Assembly: GCF_004784475.1 (NCBI RefSeq)
Contig: NZ_SRRT01000005.1
Location: forward strand, 372,001-436,000
Source: Streptomyces bauhiniae
Lineage (GTDB): Bacteria; Actinomycetota; Actinomycetes; Streptomycetales; Streptomycetaceae
Direction: 5' to 3'
Length of the DNA stretch: 64,000 nucleotides
The notes below the pieces were generated by a model, which ran no database searches, was not told the origin of the DNA, and worked only from the letters and a program-made list of their open reading frames with translations. Of this stretch, positions 34,184 through 43,402 are shown in pieces (the stretch's first letter is position 1; the number at the start of each line of letters is the position of its first letter). Position numbers and translations under genes: made by a program.

Positions 34184-34927
34184 TCAGACGCGCAGGAAGG
34201 CCGGCGCTCCGGGCGCGATGGCCTCGGCGACCGTGCCGTCCTTCGCGGGGTGGTCGCGCAGCAGGTCGGCCACGATCTCGGTGGCGAGCCGGTGCCAGGT
34301 GGTCAGGCGACGCAGCATGGCGTGTTCCGCCCCGGTGATCATGATCATCCCGGCGTGCGCGCCTGCCGTACGGGCCCGCAGTACGAAGTTCACGGAGTCG
34401 TCGGCGCCGGTGATCCGGTCGGCGTCGCCGTGCAGCACCACGAGCCGCTGTCCGCGCAGGTGGACGGCGGGTTCGGCGGCGGGCAGCCAGGGCGCGAGCG
34501 CCAGCACCCCGCGCACGGCCGGGTGGGCGGCGGCGTGCAGGGCGGCGCGGCCGCCCATGGAGTGACCGACCAGCACGACCGGCAACGGGCCGAATTTCTC
34601 CTGGAGTTCGCCGAGGGCGCGCAGTACGTCGTCGGCGGCGGCCCCGCCGTTCCAGCCGCGGTGCCGGTAGCGCACCTCGCCGAGCACGATGCCGTCCGAC
34701 GGCAGCCCGGTGGCGACGGCACGCAGCACGGGGCGCATGCGCAGCGCCGCGAGGTGCCAGGGGCGGCTGACCGAGACGTCCTCGGCCCGGCCGCCGTGCA
34801 GGGTGAGCACGGCGGCCTTCGGGGACTTCGGGGCGTACCGGACGACCAGCGCGCTCTCGGGGCCCTCCGTGGACTCGCCGCCCTGCCGGTGCGTGGTCTC
34901 GTCCGGGCCGTCGCTGTGGACCTTCAC
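34184..34927 (-). CDS. alpha/beta hydrolase
   Basis: A 247-residue hydrolase with nucleophile elbow GHSMGG, acid in LHGDADRI and histidine in GAEHAML. LTLHGG provides the oxyanion-hole turn. The GTG start at 34927 has no strong SD. It lies 169 bp upstream of papB on the same strand; whether it belongs to the cluster is unclear, and it looks like a generic Streptomyces dienelactone-hydrolase-like protein. Confidence 0.75.
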   Translation of the reverse strand: MKVHSDGPDETTHRQGGESTEGPESALVVRYAPKSPKAAVLTLHGGRAEDVSVSRPWHLAALRMRPVLRAVATGLPSDGIVLGEVRYRHRGWNGGAAADDVLRALGELQEKFGPLPVVLVGHSMGGRAALHAAAHPAVRGVLALAPWLPAAEPAVHLRGQRLVVLHGDADRITGADDSVNFVLRARTAGAHAGMIMITGAEHAMLRRLTTWHRLATEIVADLLRDHPAKDGTVAEAIAPGAPAFLRV

Positions 34928-35117
34928 GTGGGGCGCCTTCCCTTCGGGCGGTCGTACGGGATCGTCACGTGGAATCCGTAGCCGCCCGGCACGCGGCTTG
35001 GTCGGAGGGGCCCGTTCCGCCTACTGCGACGGGCGGGACAAAAGCACGTCTGAGAGGGTCGGACCGGGGCACATGTGCTCAGGCAAGGACTTCTCACCGT
35101 GATGACAGAGGTGAATC

Positions 35118-35690
35118 ATGACCAGCCAGACCAAGGATCTGACCCCGAAGTACACCGTTCCGGGCCTCGAACGTGAGGCGGCCGGCAAGCTCATCGGTCT
35201 GCTCCGCCTCCGTCTGCACGCGCTCAACGACCTCCACCTCACGCTGAAGCACGTGCACTGGAACGTCGTCGGGCCGCACTTCATCGCCGTGCACGAGATG
35301 ATCGACCCGCAGGTCGACCGGGTCCGTGACATGGCCGACGACGTGGCCGAGCGGACCGCCGCCCTCGGCGGTGTCGCCCAGGGCACGCCGGGTTCCCTGG
35401 TGGCCGAGCGCACCTGGGACGACTACTCCATCGGCCGGGGCGACGCCATCGCGCACCTCGCCGCGCTCGACGTGGTCTACACCGGCGTGATCGAGGGCGT
35501 ACGCGCCGCGGTCAAGGAGGCCGGCGAGATCGACCCCGCCACCGAGGACCTCCTGATCGAGCAGCTCCGCGACCTGGAGCAGTTCCAGTGGTTCGTCCGC
35601 GCCCACCTCGAAAGCGCCCGCGGCACCCTCGCCACCGACGACGTCCACTCCGAAAAGGAAGCAGCCGCCAAGGGCGCCAAGGTGAGCTGA
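35118..35690 (+). CDS. dpsA: Dps-family DNA-binding ferritin-like protein
   Basis: A 190-residue Dps. The ferroxidase signature is intact (KHVHWNVVGPHFIAVHEMID, near residues 54-73, and DDYSIGRGDAIAHLAALD), with a Lys/Ala-rich C-terminal tail that may bind DNA, as in Streptomyces DpsA. It stores iron oxidatively and compacts DNA in stress and during sporulation. A strong terminator follows. Confidence 0.93.
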   Translation: MTSQTKDLTPKYTVPGLEREAAGKLIGLLRLRLHALNDLHLTLKHVHWNVVGPHFIAVHEMIDPQVDRVRDMADDVAERTAALGGVAQGTPGSLVAERTWDDYSIGRGDAIAHLAALDVVYTGVIEGVRAAVKEAGEIDPATEDLLIEQLRDLEQFQWFVRAHLESARGTLATDDVHSEKEAAAKGAKVS

Positions 35691-35708
35691 CCCCCCGCTA
35701 CGAAGATC

Positions 35709-35749
35709 CGCCGCGCGCCGCCACCCCACATGGGTGGCGGCGCGCGGCG
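35709..35749 (+). terminator. terminator between dpsA and convergent SDR
   Basis: Perfect 18-base GC arms (35709-35726 and 35732-35749) with a 5-base loop, in the 82-bp gap between two convergent genes. Confidence 0.9.
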
Positions 35750-35772
35750 TGCCGGGCTGTCCCTTGCCGGGA

Positions 35773-36531
35773 TCACGCCTGTTCGGTGGGCCGGATGACG
35801 ATCTCGTTGACGGCGACCCGGCGCGGGCTGGTGACGATGTAGCCGACCGCGTCGGCGATGTCCTCCGCGCGCAGGACCTCGATCTCTCCGAACATGGCGT
35901 CGAAGTCGCGCGCGGAGTTCTCTTTGTGGCCGAACAGCTCGCTCTCGGTGCGGCCGGGCTCGACGACGGAGAACCGCAGGCCACGGCGGGTGTACTCCTG
36001 CCGCCATGCCTCCGTCGCCGCGGTCACGGCGAACTTCGTCGCGCTGTACACCGCCACCGTGGGCGCGGTGAACCGGCCCGCGACGGACGAGATGTTCACC
36101 ACGTCGGCGACCGACCGGGGACTGTCCTGGGCGGCGGCGAGCAGGTGCGGGAGGGCTGCCTTCGTGATGTGCAGCAGGCCGCGCAGGTTGATGTCGACCA
36201 TGCGGTCCCATTCCTCCAGCGACGACTCGTCCGACGGTCCGTTCAGCATGACGCCGGCCGCGTTCACCAGCGTGTCCAGCCGTCCCAGTTCCTCGACGGC
36301 ACGTTGCACGGCCGCCGGGGCCGCGGCCGGGTCCGTCAGGTCGGCGGCCATTGTGATCGCCCGGCCTCCCCCGGCGCGGATCTCGGCGTCGAGTTCCGCC
36401 AGCCGGTCCGCGCGGCGGGCGACCAGGGCGACGGCGGCGCCGGACGCGGCGAGGCGGCGGGCGGCGGCCCGGCCGATCCCGCTGGACGCGCCGGTGATCA
36501 GGGCGACGGTGCCGTTCAGGTGCTCTGCCAT
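35773..36531 (-). CDS. short-chain dehydrogenase/reductase
   Basis: A 252-residue classical SDR: cofactor site TGASSGIGRAAA, NAAGV, then catalytic Ser in NISSVAGRF and Tyr-x3-Lys in YSATKFAV. Length and layout are complete. Divergent from the XRE regulator at 36716, which may control it. Substrate unknown. Confidence 0.9.
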   Translation of the reverse strand: MAEHLNGTVALITGASSGIGRAAARRLAASGAAVALVARRADRLAELDAEIRAGGGRAITMAADLTDPAAAPAAVQRAVEELGRLDTLVNAAGVMLNGPSDESSLEEWDRMVDINLRGLLHITKAALPHLLAAAQDSPRSVADVVNISSVAGRFTAPTVAVYSATKFAVTAATEAWRQEYTRRGLRFSVVEPGRTESELFGHKENSARDFDAMFGEIEVLRAEDIADAVGYIVTSPRRVAVNEIVIRPTEQA

Positions 36532-36715
36532 GGGTTTCTCCTCTTCAGCGCTATGACGTCCGTAAGGCGTCCGTATGACGTCCGCAGGGCCGTCCCACCC
36601 ATCACAACAACGCGCACACGCCACCGGAACGTGTGAGCGCGCCCTCCCGTACCTGGTACTCGCGGTACCTGCCGGCCCTCGCTCGTGCGGCGGCCCGGCT
36701 GGGAGAATGGCGGGT

Positions 36716-37600
36716 ATGAATTCCACCGGCCCGCTGGGCGAGTTCCTTCGTTCGCGCCGGGCGCGGCTCGACCCGGCGTCGGTCGGCCTGCCGCCCTCGC
36801 CGGTGCCCCGGCGCGCACGTGGTCTGCGCCGGGAGGAGGTCGCCGCGCTCGCCGGGGTCAGCGTCGACTACTACGCGCGGCTGGAGCAGGGGCGGGTCGG
36901 CAACGTCTCCGACCAGGTACTCAGCGCGGTCGAGGACGCCCTGCGCCTGGACCCGCTGGAGCGGGAGCATCTGCGCGCCCTGGTGGGCACCGGCTCCGCG
37001 AAGCCGCGTCGGCGCCCGCCCGCGAGGCCGGGTGTCCGACTGGGCCTGCGGACCTTGATCAACGCTGTCGACCCGGTGCCCGCCCTGCTGCAAGGCCCGC
37101 GCATGGAGATCCTGGCCTGGAACCGCGCGGCCTCGGTCCTGCTCGCGGACTTCGGCGCCATGGCGCCCGTGGACCGCAACATCGCCCGCTGGCTCTTCCT
37201 CGACCCGGCCACCCGGACCCGCTACCCGGACTGGGAGGAGATCGCCGCTCCCACGGTGGCCGCTCTCCGCTCGTACCGGAATCCGCGCGTACCGGACGAG
37301 GCGCTCGAACGGCTCGTCGGGGAACTGTCGGTGGCCTCCGGCGAGTTCGCCCGCTACTGGGCCGACTACCGGCTCTTCGAGCACGGCCACGGGAGGAAGC
37401 GGATCTTCCACCCGGCCGTCGGCGTCATGACGCTCAACTACGAGACCCTGCACATCGCCGACTCCGACGGCCAGTTCCTCTCCACGTACACCGCCGACGT
37501 CGGTTCACCGTCGGAGGAAAAACTGCGCATTCTGATGAGCTGGGACGCCGGGCCCGTTGACCCGGAGACGGCCACCGGCGAACGCCCCCGCCAGGTCTGA
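36716..37600 (+). CDS. XRE-family regulator with MLTR-like ligand domain
   Basis: A 294-residue protein: N-terminal HTH (RGLRREEVAALAGVSVDYYARLEQGR, residues ~35-60) followed by the PAS-like MmyB/MLTR domain (MEILAWNRAASVLL; FHPAVGVMTLNYETL; RILMSWDA). Such regulators bind small ligands and usually act on an adjacent oxidoreductase, here the divergent SDR. ATG 36716 has a GGGAG at 10-base spacing; ATG 36707 is an alternative but too close to that SD. Confidence 0.9.
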   Translation: MNSTGPLGEFLRSRRARLDPASVGLPPSPVPRRARGLRREEVAALAGVSVDYYARLEQGRVGNVSDQVLSAVEDALRLDPLEREHLRALVGTGSAKPRRRPPARPGVRLGLRTLINAVDPVPALLQGPRMEILAWNRAASVLLADFGAMAPVDRNIARWLFLDPATRTRYPDWEEIAAPTVAALRSYRNPRVPDEALERLVGELSVASGEFARYWADYRLFEHGHGRKRIFHPAVGVMTLNYETLHIADSDGQFLSTYTADVGSPSEEKLRILMSWDAGPVDPETATGERPRQV

Positions 37601-37610
37601 CCTCGCCGGG

Positions 37611-39116
37611 TCAGGGCGGTGAGTCGCCCCGGTCGCGGGCGGTGCGCAGGACCTCCTCCACGTCGCCGAGGCGGTCGAGGCCCTGGACGGCGCGGGAGGT
37701 GCGGTTGTTGGCGGCCAGCAGGGTGCGGTGGCGGTGGACGAAGGCCCAGTAGCCGGTGGTGTAGGGGCAGGCACGGTCGCCGGTGCGGTCTCCGGGTCTG
37801 TAGGCGCAGCCACCACAGAAATCGCTCATGCGGTGGATGTAGGCCCCACCGGAGGTGTACGGCTTCGTGGTCATCCGGCCGCCGTCGGCGTACTGGGACA
37901 TGCCGACGACGTTGGGCAGCATCACCCAGTCGTAGCCGTCGACGAAGCAGCGGTGGAACCAGTCGGTGACCGCGCGCGGCTCCCAGCCCTGCTGGAGGGC
38001 GTGGCTGCCGAGCAGCATCAGGCGCGGGATGTGGTGGGTCCAGCCGGTGTCGCGGACCTGGGCGAGGGCGGTGGACAGGCAGCGGGCGGTGACGGCGTCG
38101 GCGTCGAGTTCGAGGAACCAGTCGGGCAGCGGGGTGCGGGCGCCGAGGGCGTTGCGGTCGCGGTAGTCCTCACCGAAGTACCAGTAGAGCTGCCACACGT
38201 ACTCGCGCCAACCGGCGACCTGCCTGATGAACCCCTCGGCGCTGGCGATGGGCGCGTTCCCGGCGCGCCAGGCGTCCTCGGCGGCGGTGACGACCTCGGC
38301 GGGGTCGAGCAGGCCGAGGTTGAGGGAGGAGGAGAGGAGGCTGTGGCTCATCACCGGGTCGGCGGCGAGCATGGCGTCCTCGTGCGGGCCGAACCCGGCG
38401 AGCCGGTGCCCGGTGAAGCGGCGCAGCGCGGCCAGCGCCTCGCGGCGGGTGGCGGGAAAGCGGCGCGGGCCGTCCCGGCCGACGAAGGTGATGCCCTCCT
38501 CGCGCTCCCAGCGGTCGAGGTCGGCGCGGACCTCGTCGTCGATCTCGTCCTCGCGGGGCCGGTAGGGCTTCGGCGCGTCGAGGGTGCGGGCGCCCTTGGG
38601 CGGGGGTTCGCGGTTGTCGTGGTCGTGGTTCCAGCGGCCGCCGGCGGGTTCGCCGCCGTCCATGAGGAGGTCCAGCTCACGGCGTACCCAGTGGTAGAAG
38701 TCCTCCTGCCGCAGCCGGTGGCCGGAGCGACCGTCGGCCCAGGCGCGGAAGGTGTCCTGCGGGAAGAGGAAGCCGCGGGCGGGCAGCACGCGCACCTTCT
38801 CCAGCGAGCGGACCAGGCCGAGGGCGGCGCGCGAGGTGGGGTGGTGGACGGTGACGCGGCCGGTGCCCACCGCCTCGCGCAGGCCCTCGCGGTAGGTCTC
38901 GGTACGGACGTAGCGGACCCGGTCGCCGAGTTCGGCGGCCCGGTGGCGCATCGCGGAGAGGATCAGATGGGCCTTGGCCCGGTGGAAGCGGCGGCGGCGG
39001 AAGACCGAGCGCGCCTCGATCAGCACCAGGGGGGCGTCATGGGCGGGTCCGTCCGGGCCGGGGGTGAGGAAGTGGGGGCCGAGCTGGTCTCCGAACAGCC
39101 AGTGCCGGTCGGTCAT
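37611..39116 (-). CDS. iron-sulfur bacterial cryptochrome/(6-4) photolyase
   Basis: A 501-residue photolyase-related protein of the FeS-BCP/PhrB class. It opens WLFGDQLGPHF, has SHSLLSSSLNLGLLDP and GWREYVWQLYWY, and carries cysteines suited to a 4Fe-4S cluster in HRCFVDGYDW, DFCGGCAY and RACPYT. It should repair (6-4) photoproducts with FAD and light, or act as a blue-light sensor. The next gene upstream is a MarR regulator; a B12-photoreceptor-type protein lies 6 kb away, so the region has a light-response theme. Confidence 0.92.
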   Translation of the reverse strand: MTDRHWLFGDQLGPHFLTPGPDGPAHDAPLVLIEARSVFRRRRFHRAKAHLILSAMRHRAAELGDRVRYVRTETYREGLREAVGTGRVTVHHPTSRAALGLVRSLEKVRVLPARGFLFPQDTFRAWADGRSGHRLRQEDFYHWVRRELDLLMDGGEPAGGRWNHDHDNREPPPKGARTLDAPKPYRPREDEIDDEVRADLDRWEREEGITFVGRDGPRRFPATRREALAALRRFTGHRLAGFGPHEDAMLAADPVMSHSLLSSSLNLGLLDPAEVVTAAEDAWRAGNAPIASAEGFIRQVAGWREYVWQLYWYFGEDYRDRNALGARTPLPDWFLELDADAVTARCLSTALAQVRDTGWTHHIPRLMLLGSHALQQGWEPRAVTDWFHRCFVDGYDWVMLPNVVGMSQYADGGRMTTKPYTSGGAYIHRMSDFCGGCAYRPGDRTGDRACPYTTGYWAFVHRHRTLLAANNRTSRAVQGLDRLGDVEEVLRTARDRGDSPP

Positions 39117-39364
39117 CGCGGCCACTCCTCGATCAGGGCTGGGTGCGGCGGACCGCGCAGGTGGGGACGTATCCATGTGGCGTGGATCTCATGACCGTCG
39201 CGTGAAACACTTGCCGTTTGACAACTATGACCAAGAGGCAAGAAAGTATCCGGTGTCACAGCAGGAGGGGAAGGATCAGGGATGTTCCGGTCGGCGGAGG
39301 CCGCTCCGTTCGCCGGTCACCGGCCACGATCCACGGCAGCCCGGTCGGCTGCGGCCCGGTGCGC

Positions 39365-39850
39365 TCAGGCGGTCCGGGAGCCGGAGGACTCCTCGTACCC
39401 GTGTATCTGCTCCGACGCGACCGCGCAGAACGCCTCCAGGCCGGTGAGCAGAGCGCTGCGGTCCCCGGCCGACATCCGCTCCAGCACCGAACGCAGCGTC
39501 TCCTCGCGCCGGGCGCGCAGGTCCGTCAGGAACGCCCGGCCCCGGCCGCTGAGGTACAGGCGCACCTCGCGCCGGTCGGTACGGCTCAGCTCGCGCTCGA
39601 CGAACCCCGCCGCCTGGAGCCGGTCGCACAGGCGGCTGGTCGAGGGCGGGGTCGAGGCCAGATGGTCCGCGAGGGTGCGCAGGTTGATGCCCTCCTGGTG
39701 CTCCAGAATGAGCAGCACGCGCAACTGGGACGCCGAGGCGGGAGCCGTGGAGGCCCTGCCCCACAGCACTTCCAGCAATTCCGCGGCCGTGGAGGTCACA
39801 CGCGCGACTTCGACGGGTTCTGGGCGGGGGTGGAAGTTCGTCACGGTCAC
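39365..39850 (-). CDS. MarR-family regulator
   Basis: A 161-residue winged-helix regulator: SASQLRVLLILEHQEG, then NLRTLADHLASTPPSTSRLCDRL as recognition helix region, and the wing TDRREVRLYLSGRG. Two GTG starts (39850, 39844) are possible with no clear SD. It lies 248 bp upstream of the photolyase on the same strand; its regulon is unknown. Confidence 0.85.
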   Translation of the reverse strand: MTVTNFHPRPEPVEVARVTSTAAELLEVLWGRASTAPASASQLRVLLILEHQEGINLRTLADHLASTPPSTSRLCDRLQAAGFVERELSRTDRREVRLYLSGRGRAFLTDLRARREETLRSVLERMSAGDRSALLTGLEAFCAVASEQIHGYEESSGSRTA

Positions 39851-39999
39851 ACTCTCGCAGGTACGGGGACGACCCACAGCCTACTAGCAGGCAAGACGGT
39901 CCGGAATATCCAAGAAGACGGCACGATACGTCCACCACTCGGCCCATCGCGGGGCGGGCGTAGCGTTCTTACGGGTGAGAGATTGGCATACCTACGATC

Positions 40000-41160
40000 G
40001 TGAACAGATTCATGGCTGTCGAGCGGGCGCTGCGCACGGCACCTCCCTACGCCCTGGCCGACACCGTCCGCCGGGAGCTGGCCGGGCGCTACGCGGCCGA
40101 GGCCGTGGAGTTCCTCGTGGCCGACTACGGCCTCACCGTGCTCCAGCCGGTGACCACGCCGCCGCACGCGCTGCCCCCGGTCTCCCTGCGCAACGGCCCC
40201 GCCGGCCGTGCCTTCGGCGCCCAGGAACCCTTCCTGGAGAGCCTGGTCGACCACCGGCTGCGGGTCCAGTTGCCCGTGACGGTGCACGGGGACCGGCTCG
40301 GCGTGCTCACGGTGACTCTGCCCGACACCGAGGACACCCGCGCGGCGCTGCCCGAGCTGGCCGAGATCGCCCAGGTGCTGGGGCACGAGGTGCTGGTCGC
40401 CGACCGCGAGACCGACCTGTACCTCCAGGCCAGGCGCCAGGACCGGCTCACCCTGGCCGCCGAGATGCAGTGGCAGCTCCTGCCCGGCCACTCCTGCTCC
40501 CTGCCCGAGTTCGAACTCGGCGCCCAACTGGAGCCGGCGTACGCCATGCACGGCGACAACTACGACTGGTCGTCCACGGCGGACCGGCTCACCCTGTACG
40601 TCTCCAACGGCATGGGCGAGGGCATAGAGGCCGCGCTGCTCACCAACCTGGCGGTCAACGCGCTACGCAACGCCCGCCGGGCCGGCATCCCGCTCGCCGA
40701 CCAGGCGGCCCTGGCCGACCAGGCGGTGTACGCCCAGTACCGGGGGCACCGCTATCTGTCGGTACTGATGCTGGACTTCGACCTCGCCACCGGCCGTACC
40801 CGGGTGGTGGACGCCGGGTGCCCGCAGTTGCTCCGGCTGCGCGGTGGCGCCGTGGAGCACATCGGCTTCGAGGCGCAGTTGCCGCTCGGCATGTTCGAGG
40901 AGACCGACTATGTCGCGCAGGAGCTCCAGGTGGAGCCCGGCGACCGGCTGGTCTTCGTCAGCGACGGGGTGTACGCGGTCGCCTCGCCCAAGGGTGAGCC
41001 CTACGGGGACGCGGCGCTGACGCGGGCCATCCAGGCCACCCGGCTGCTCCCGGCCGCCGAGGTGCCCGGAGCGGTGCTGCGCGAGCTGGCCGAGCACCGG
41101 GGCACCCCGGCCCCGGACGACGACGCGCTGGTGGTGTGCCTGGACTGGCACGGCCGCTGA
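40000..41160 (+). CDS. SpoIIE-type PP2C phosphatase with GAF-like domain
   Basis: A 386-residue protein with a GAF-like N-terminal domain (~residues 20-140) and a SpoIIE/RsbU-type domain starting at AEMQWQLLPG. The metal-binding GDNYDW is present, but the usual D(V/A)xGHG motif reads SNGMGEG, losing the first aspartate; VFVSDGVY and DDDALVVCL near the end are normal. It should dephosphorylate anti-sigma antagonists, or act as a low-activity variant. GTG 40000 and ATG 40012 are both possible starts. A strong hairpin follows. Confidence 0.85.
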   Translation: MNRFMAVERALRTAPPYALADTVRRELAGRYAAEAVEFLVADYGLTVLQPVTTPPHALPPVSLRNGPAGRAFGAQEPFLESLVDHRLRVQLPVTVHGDRLGVLTVTLPDTEDTRAALPELAEIAQVLGHEVLVADRETDLYLQARRQDRLTLAAEMQWQLLPGHSCSLPEFELGAQLEPAYAMHGDNYDWSSTADRLTLYVSNGMGEGIEAALLTNLAVNALRNARRAGIPLADQAALADQAVYAQYRGHRYLSVLMLDFDLATGRTRVVDAGCPQLLRLRGGAVEHIGFEAQLPLGMFEETDYVAQELQVEPGDRLVFVSDGVYAVASPKGEPYGDAALTRAIQATRLLPAAEVPGAVLRELAEHRGTPAPDDDALVVCLDWHGR

Positions 41161-41177
41161 GGGCGCCCCCTCTCACG

Positions 41178-41229
41178 CACCGGCCCGGTGTGACCGCCGT
41201 ACCCGCACGGCGGCCGCACCGGGCCGGTG
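41178..41229 (+). terminator. nested-stem terminator between phosphatase and MauE-like gene
   Basis: Outer perfect 13-base arms (41178-41190 and 41217-41229) enclose a second 7-base stem (41194-41200/41207-41213). Located between convergent genes. Confidence 0.85.
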
Positions 41230-41232
41230 TTT

Positions 41233-42135
41233 CTATTCCACGAGGCGTAGCGAGCGGCGGGCCGGGGCCGCGCGCAGTTCCTCGGCGGCCACCGGCGCGC
41301 CCGTGTCCGCGTCGACGTAACTGACGCGGATCATCGGGTCGCCGGGCGTGTCACGGCCGGCGGTGGCGTCCAGGGCGAACAGGACCGCCACCGGGCGGGC
41401 CGCCTCGCCCTCGCCGTGGACGCCGGAGTAGTGCAGGATGCGCCAGCCGTCGCTCTCCCAGTGGTCCAGCAGCGCGGAGCGCACCACGGGTGAGGTGGTG
41501 TGCCAGGCCAGGGAGTTCTCCAGTAGTTCGACGCTGGCGGCCACCGGGACCTGCCGCGCCCCGCCCCGGCCGGTCAGCGGGTGGCCGAACACGCGCAGCC
41601 GGGTGCGGCGCAGGGGCAGCAGCCACCACCGGTCCAGGTCCGCCGAGAGGGCGAACAGGACCAGCGCGCCCACAACCAGCACGACGGCCGACGCCACCGG
41701 CCGGTCCCCGAGCGCGCCCCACCAGGTGCGGCGCGCCACCGCCGCCGTGAGTCCGCCGGCCAGGACGAGCGCGGCGCGGGCGAAGGCGCGCCAGGTGACC
41801 GGCGTGTCCTCGCTCGCGGAGCACCCGCAGGACGCCTGCGGGGCCCGCGCCCGGCCGTAGCCGAGATAGCCGAGGAAGCAGGCCCCGAGGACGGCCGTGG
41901 CCGCCCCTGGCAGCGCGCTGCCGGGTGCCGCGAGCAGGGCCCCGGCCAGGAGCAGTTCGGCCCACCCGGTGGCCCGCAGCACCCGGGCGGCCCGCTCGCT
42001 GCTGCTCAGCAGGCGGGCCAGCGCGGTCTTCGGCGCCGTGGCGACGACATCCGGGCCGAGGGCCTTGGCCGCGCCGGTCCAGCCGAGCAGCCCGGCGAGG
42101 AGGAGCGGGAGGAGTCCCGTGGTCAGTGACAGCAT
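41233..42135 (-). CDS. MauE/DoxX-like redox membrane protein
   Basis: A 300-residue protein whose first ~180 residues are a four- to five-helix MauE-like membrane domain (LLPLLLAGLLGWTGAAKALG; GWAELLLAGALL) with a CGC motif in QASCGCSAS between helices. A soluble C-terminal ~110 residues have no recognised domain. MauE is needed for disulfide formation in methylamine dehydrogenase light chain. As the last gene after a 16-Cys protein and a Tat-exported protein, it may supply disulfide chemistry for that pair. Confidence 0.75.
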   Translation of the reverse strand: MLSLTTGLLPLLLAGLLGWTGAAKALGPDVVATAPKTALARLLSSSERAARVLRATGWAELLLAGALLAAPGSALPGAATAVLGACFLGYLGYGRARAPQASCGCSASEDTPVTWRAFARAALVLAGGLTAAVARRTWWGALGDRPVASAVVLVVGALVLFALSADLDRWWLLPLRRTRLRVFGHPLTGRGGARQVPVAASVELLENSLAWHTTSPVVRSALLDHWESDGWRILHYSGVHGEGEAARPVAVLFALDATAGRDTPGDPMIRVSYVDADTGAPVAAEELRAAPARRSLRLVE

Positions 42136-42158
42136 GTGCGCCTCTCCCCACGTCCGGT

Positions 42159-42782
42159 TCAGTGTCCGACGGAGATACGGACGACGTCCACGGAGTCGTC
42201 GGACGGCCGCCAGGCGCCCAGCACTTGGGCGCTCTGCCCGATGCGCAGCCGGGACAGGTCGGAGGTCAGTCCGCGGCCGGCGTAGGAGGCGCCGGTGTCG
42301 GTGAGGATGTTGCCGACGACCTCGTGCTGTCCGTGGGCCAGGTGGACCCGGTTCTTGGCGATGCCCCGGATCGTGGTGTCCAGGTTGACGATGTTCACCC
42401 AGACCGCGTCGGCGGCCACCGTGCCGTCGGGCATGGGGACTCCGCGCGCGTAGAGCCCGTCGCCGACCTCGATGACCTCGGCGGTGGTGGGCCTTACCTT
42501 CCACACGCTGGTGACATTGGTCATCTGCACGCGCGCGTGGCCGCCGCTGGAACCGGCCACCTCCAGCACGCTGCCGGTGATGCCGGTGATTCTCCCCTCC
42601 ACGAAGGAGGACTTGGCGATGGCCGGGTCCAGCGAGGGCTCGGCGGCGAAGGCCGCGTCGGCGTCGAGTCCGCCGAGCGCACTGGCCCCGACGATGGTCG
42701 CGCCGCCGAGGGCGGCGGTGGTGAGGAAGCGGCGGCGGCGCATCCCCTCGGACGGCACTCCCGTGGTGTTCCGTGCGTTCAT
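42159..42782 (-). CDS. Tat-signal exported protein of unknown function
   Basis: A 207-residue protein with a twin-arginine-type signal (RRRRFLTTAALGGATIVGASAL, spanning residues 15-36 in the precursor) and probable cleavage near AFAAEP. The mature part is a beta-rich domain resembling DUF5666-type cell-wall proteins (RITGITGSVLEVAG; VWVNIVNLD). No catalytic motif is visible. It is placed between the Cys-rich barrel protein and the MauE-like protein, with gaps of 11 and 23 bp. Confidence 0.7.
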   Translation of the reverse strand: MNARNTTGVPSEGMRRRRFLTTAALGGATIVGASALGGLDADAAFAAEPSLDPAIAKSSFVEGRITGITGSVLEVAGSSGGHARVQMTNVTSVWKVRPTTAEVIEVGDGLYARGVPMPDGTVAADAVWVNIVNLDTTIRGIAKNRVHLAHGQHEVVGNILTDTGASYAGRGLTSDLSRLRIGQSAQVLGAWRPSDDSVDVVRISVGH

Positions 42783-42793
42783 GTCGGGCCTCC

Positions 42794-43216
42794 TCACTCG
42801 TAGATGTAGACGGGGAGCTTGCCGGAGCTGAGGTTGCCGATCGCCGAGAAGGCGGCCGGGGTCAGGTCGAGCACGCGGTTGGTGCGGCAGGCGCCGTTGC
42901 AGCAGGTCGCCTCGCCGCACCAGTCCTTGGTACGGGGACCGCAGTCGGTGATGGTGATGCACACCGTGGCGCCGGAGCACTGGTGGCGGACGTTCATCAC
43001 CGAACCGCAGCCGCGCCGGGGGATGTTCTCGCCGCAGAGGTCGGGGCGGGTGATGTTGAAACAGTTCGCCGAGGCGTTGGGCCAGGCGCCGTGGTGCGCG
43101 CTGGACTGGCAGTTGCCGCAGGCGCCGCCACCGGCGCTGCCGCAGGGCCCCCACGAGTTGCCGCAGCAGAACCAACTGGTCTCGCCGGCCCAGAGGCTGG
43201 TCGATCCGCAAGCCAT
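42794..43216 (-). CDS. 16-cysteine double-psi beta-barrel protein
   Basis: A 140-residue protein with 16 cysteines, 15 of them spread over residues 17-109. The second half fits the RlpA/expansin-like double-psi barrel: RRGCGSVMNVRH, CITITDCGPR and VLDLTPAAFSAIGNLSSG. The N-terminus has no visible signal peptide although the composition suggests an oxidised, extracytoplasmic protein. First gene of a three-gene operon with Tat and MauE-like proteins; ATG 43216 has an excellent SD (AGGGAGGA). Export could be by piggy-back or an unknown route. Confidence 0.72.
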   Translation of the reverse strand: MACGSTSLWAGETSWFCCGNSWGPCGSAGGGACGNCQSSAHHGAWPNASANCFNITRPDLCGENIPRRGCGSVMNVRHQCSGATVCITITDCGPRTKDWCGEATCCNGACRTNRVLDLTPAAFSAIGNLSSGKLPVYIYE

Positions 43217-43402
43217 CGTACGGTCCTCCCTGATTGCAGGTACATGACAAACCTGGGATGGGGTGGAGCGATGGAGCGCTCCCATGATGCGCGCGTCTAC
43301 GCGGGTTGCATAGAGCACGTGCGCGACCTCCCAGCGTGAGGTGTCCCGGCCGGAGACACCCTGGACTGTGACGCGGTGGACCCCGTACGGCACCATGGCC
43401 TC

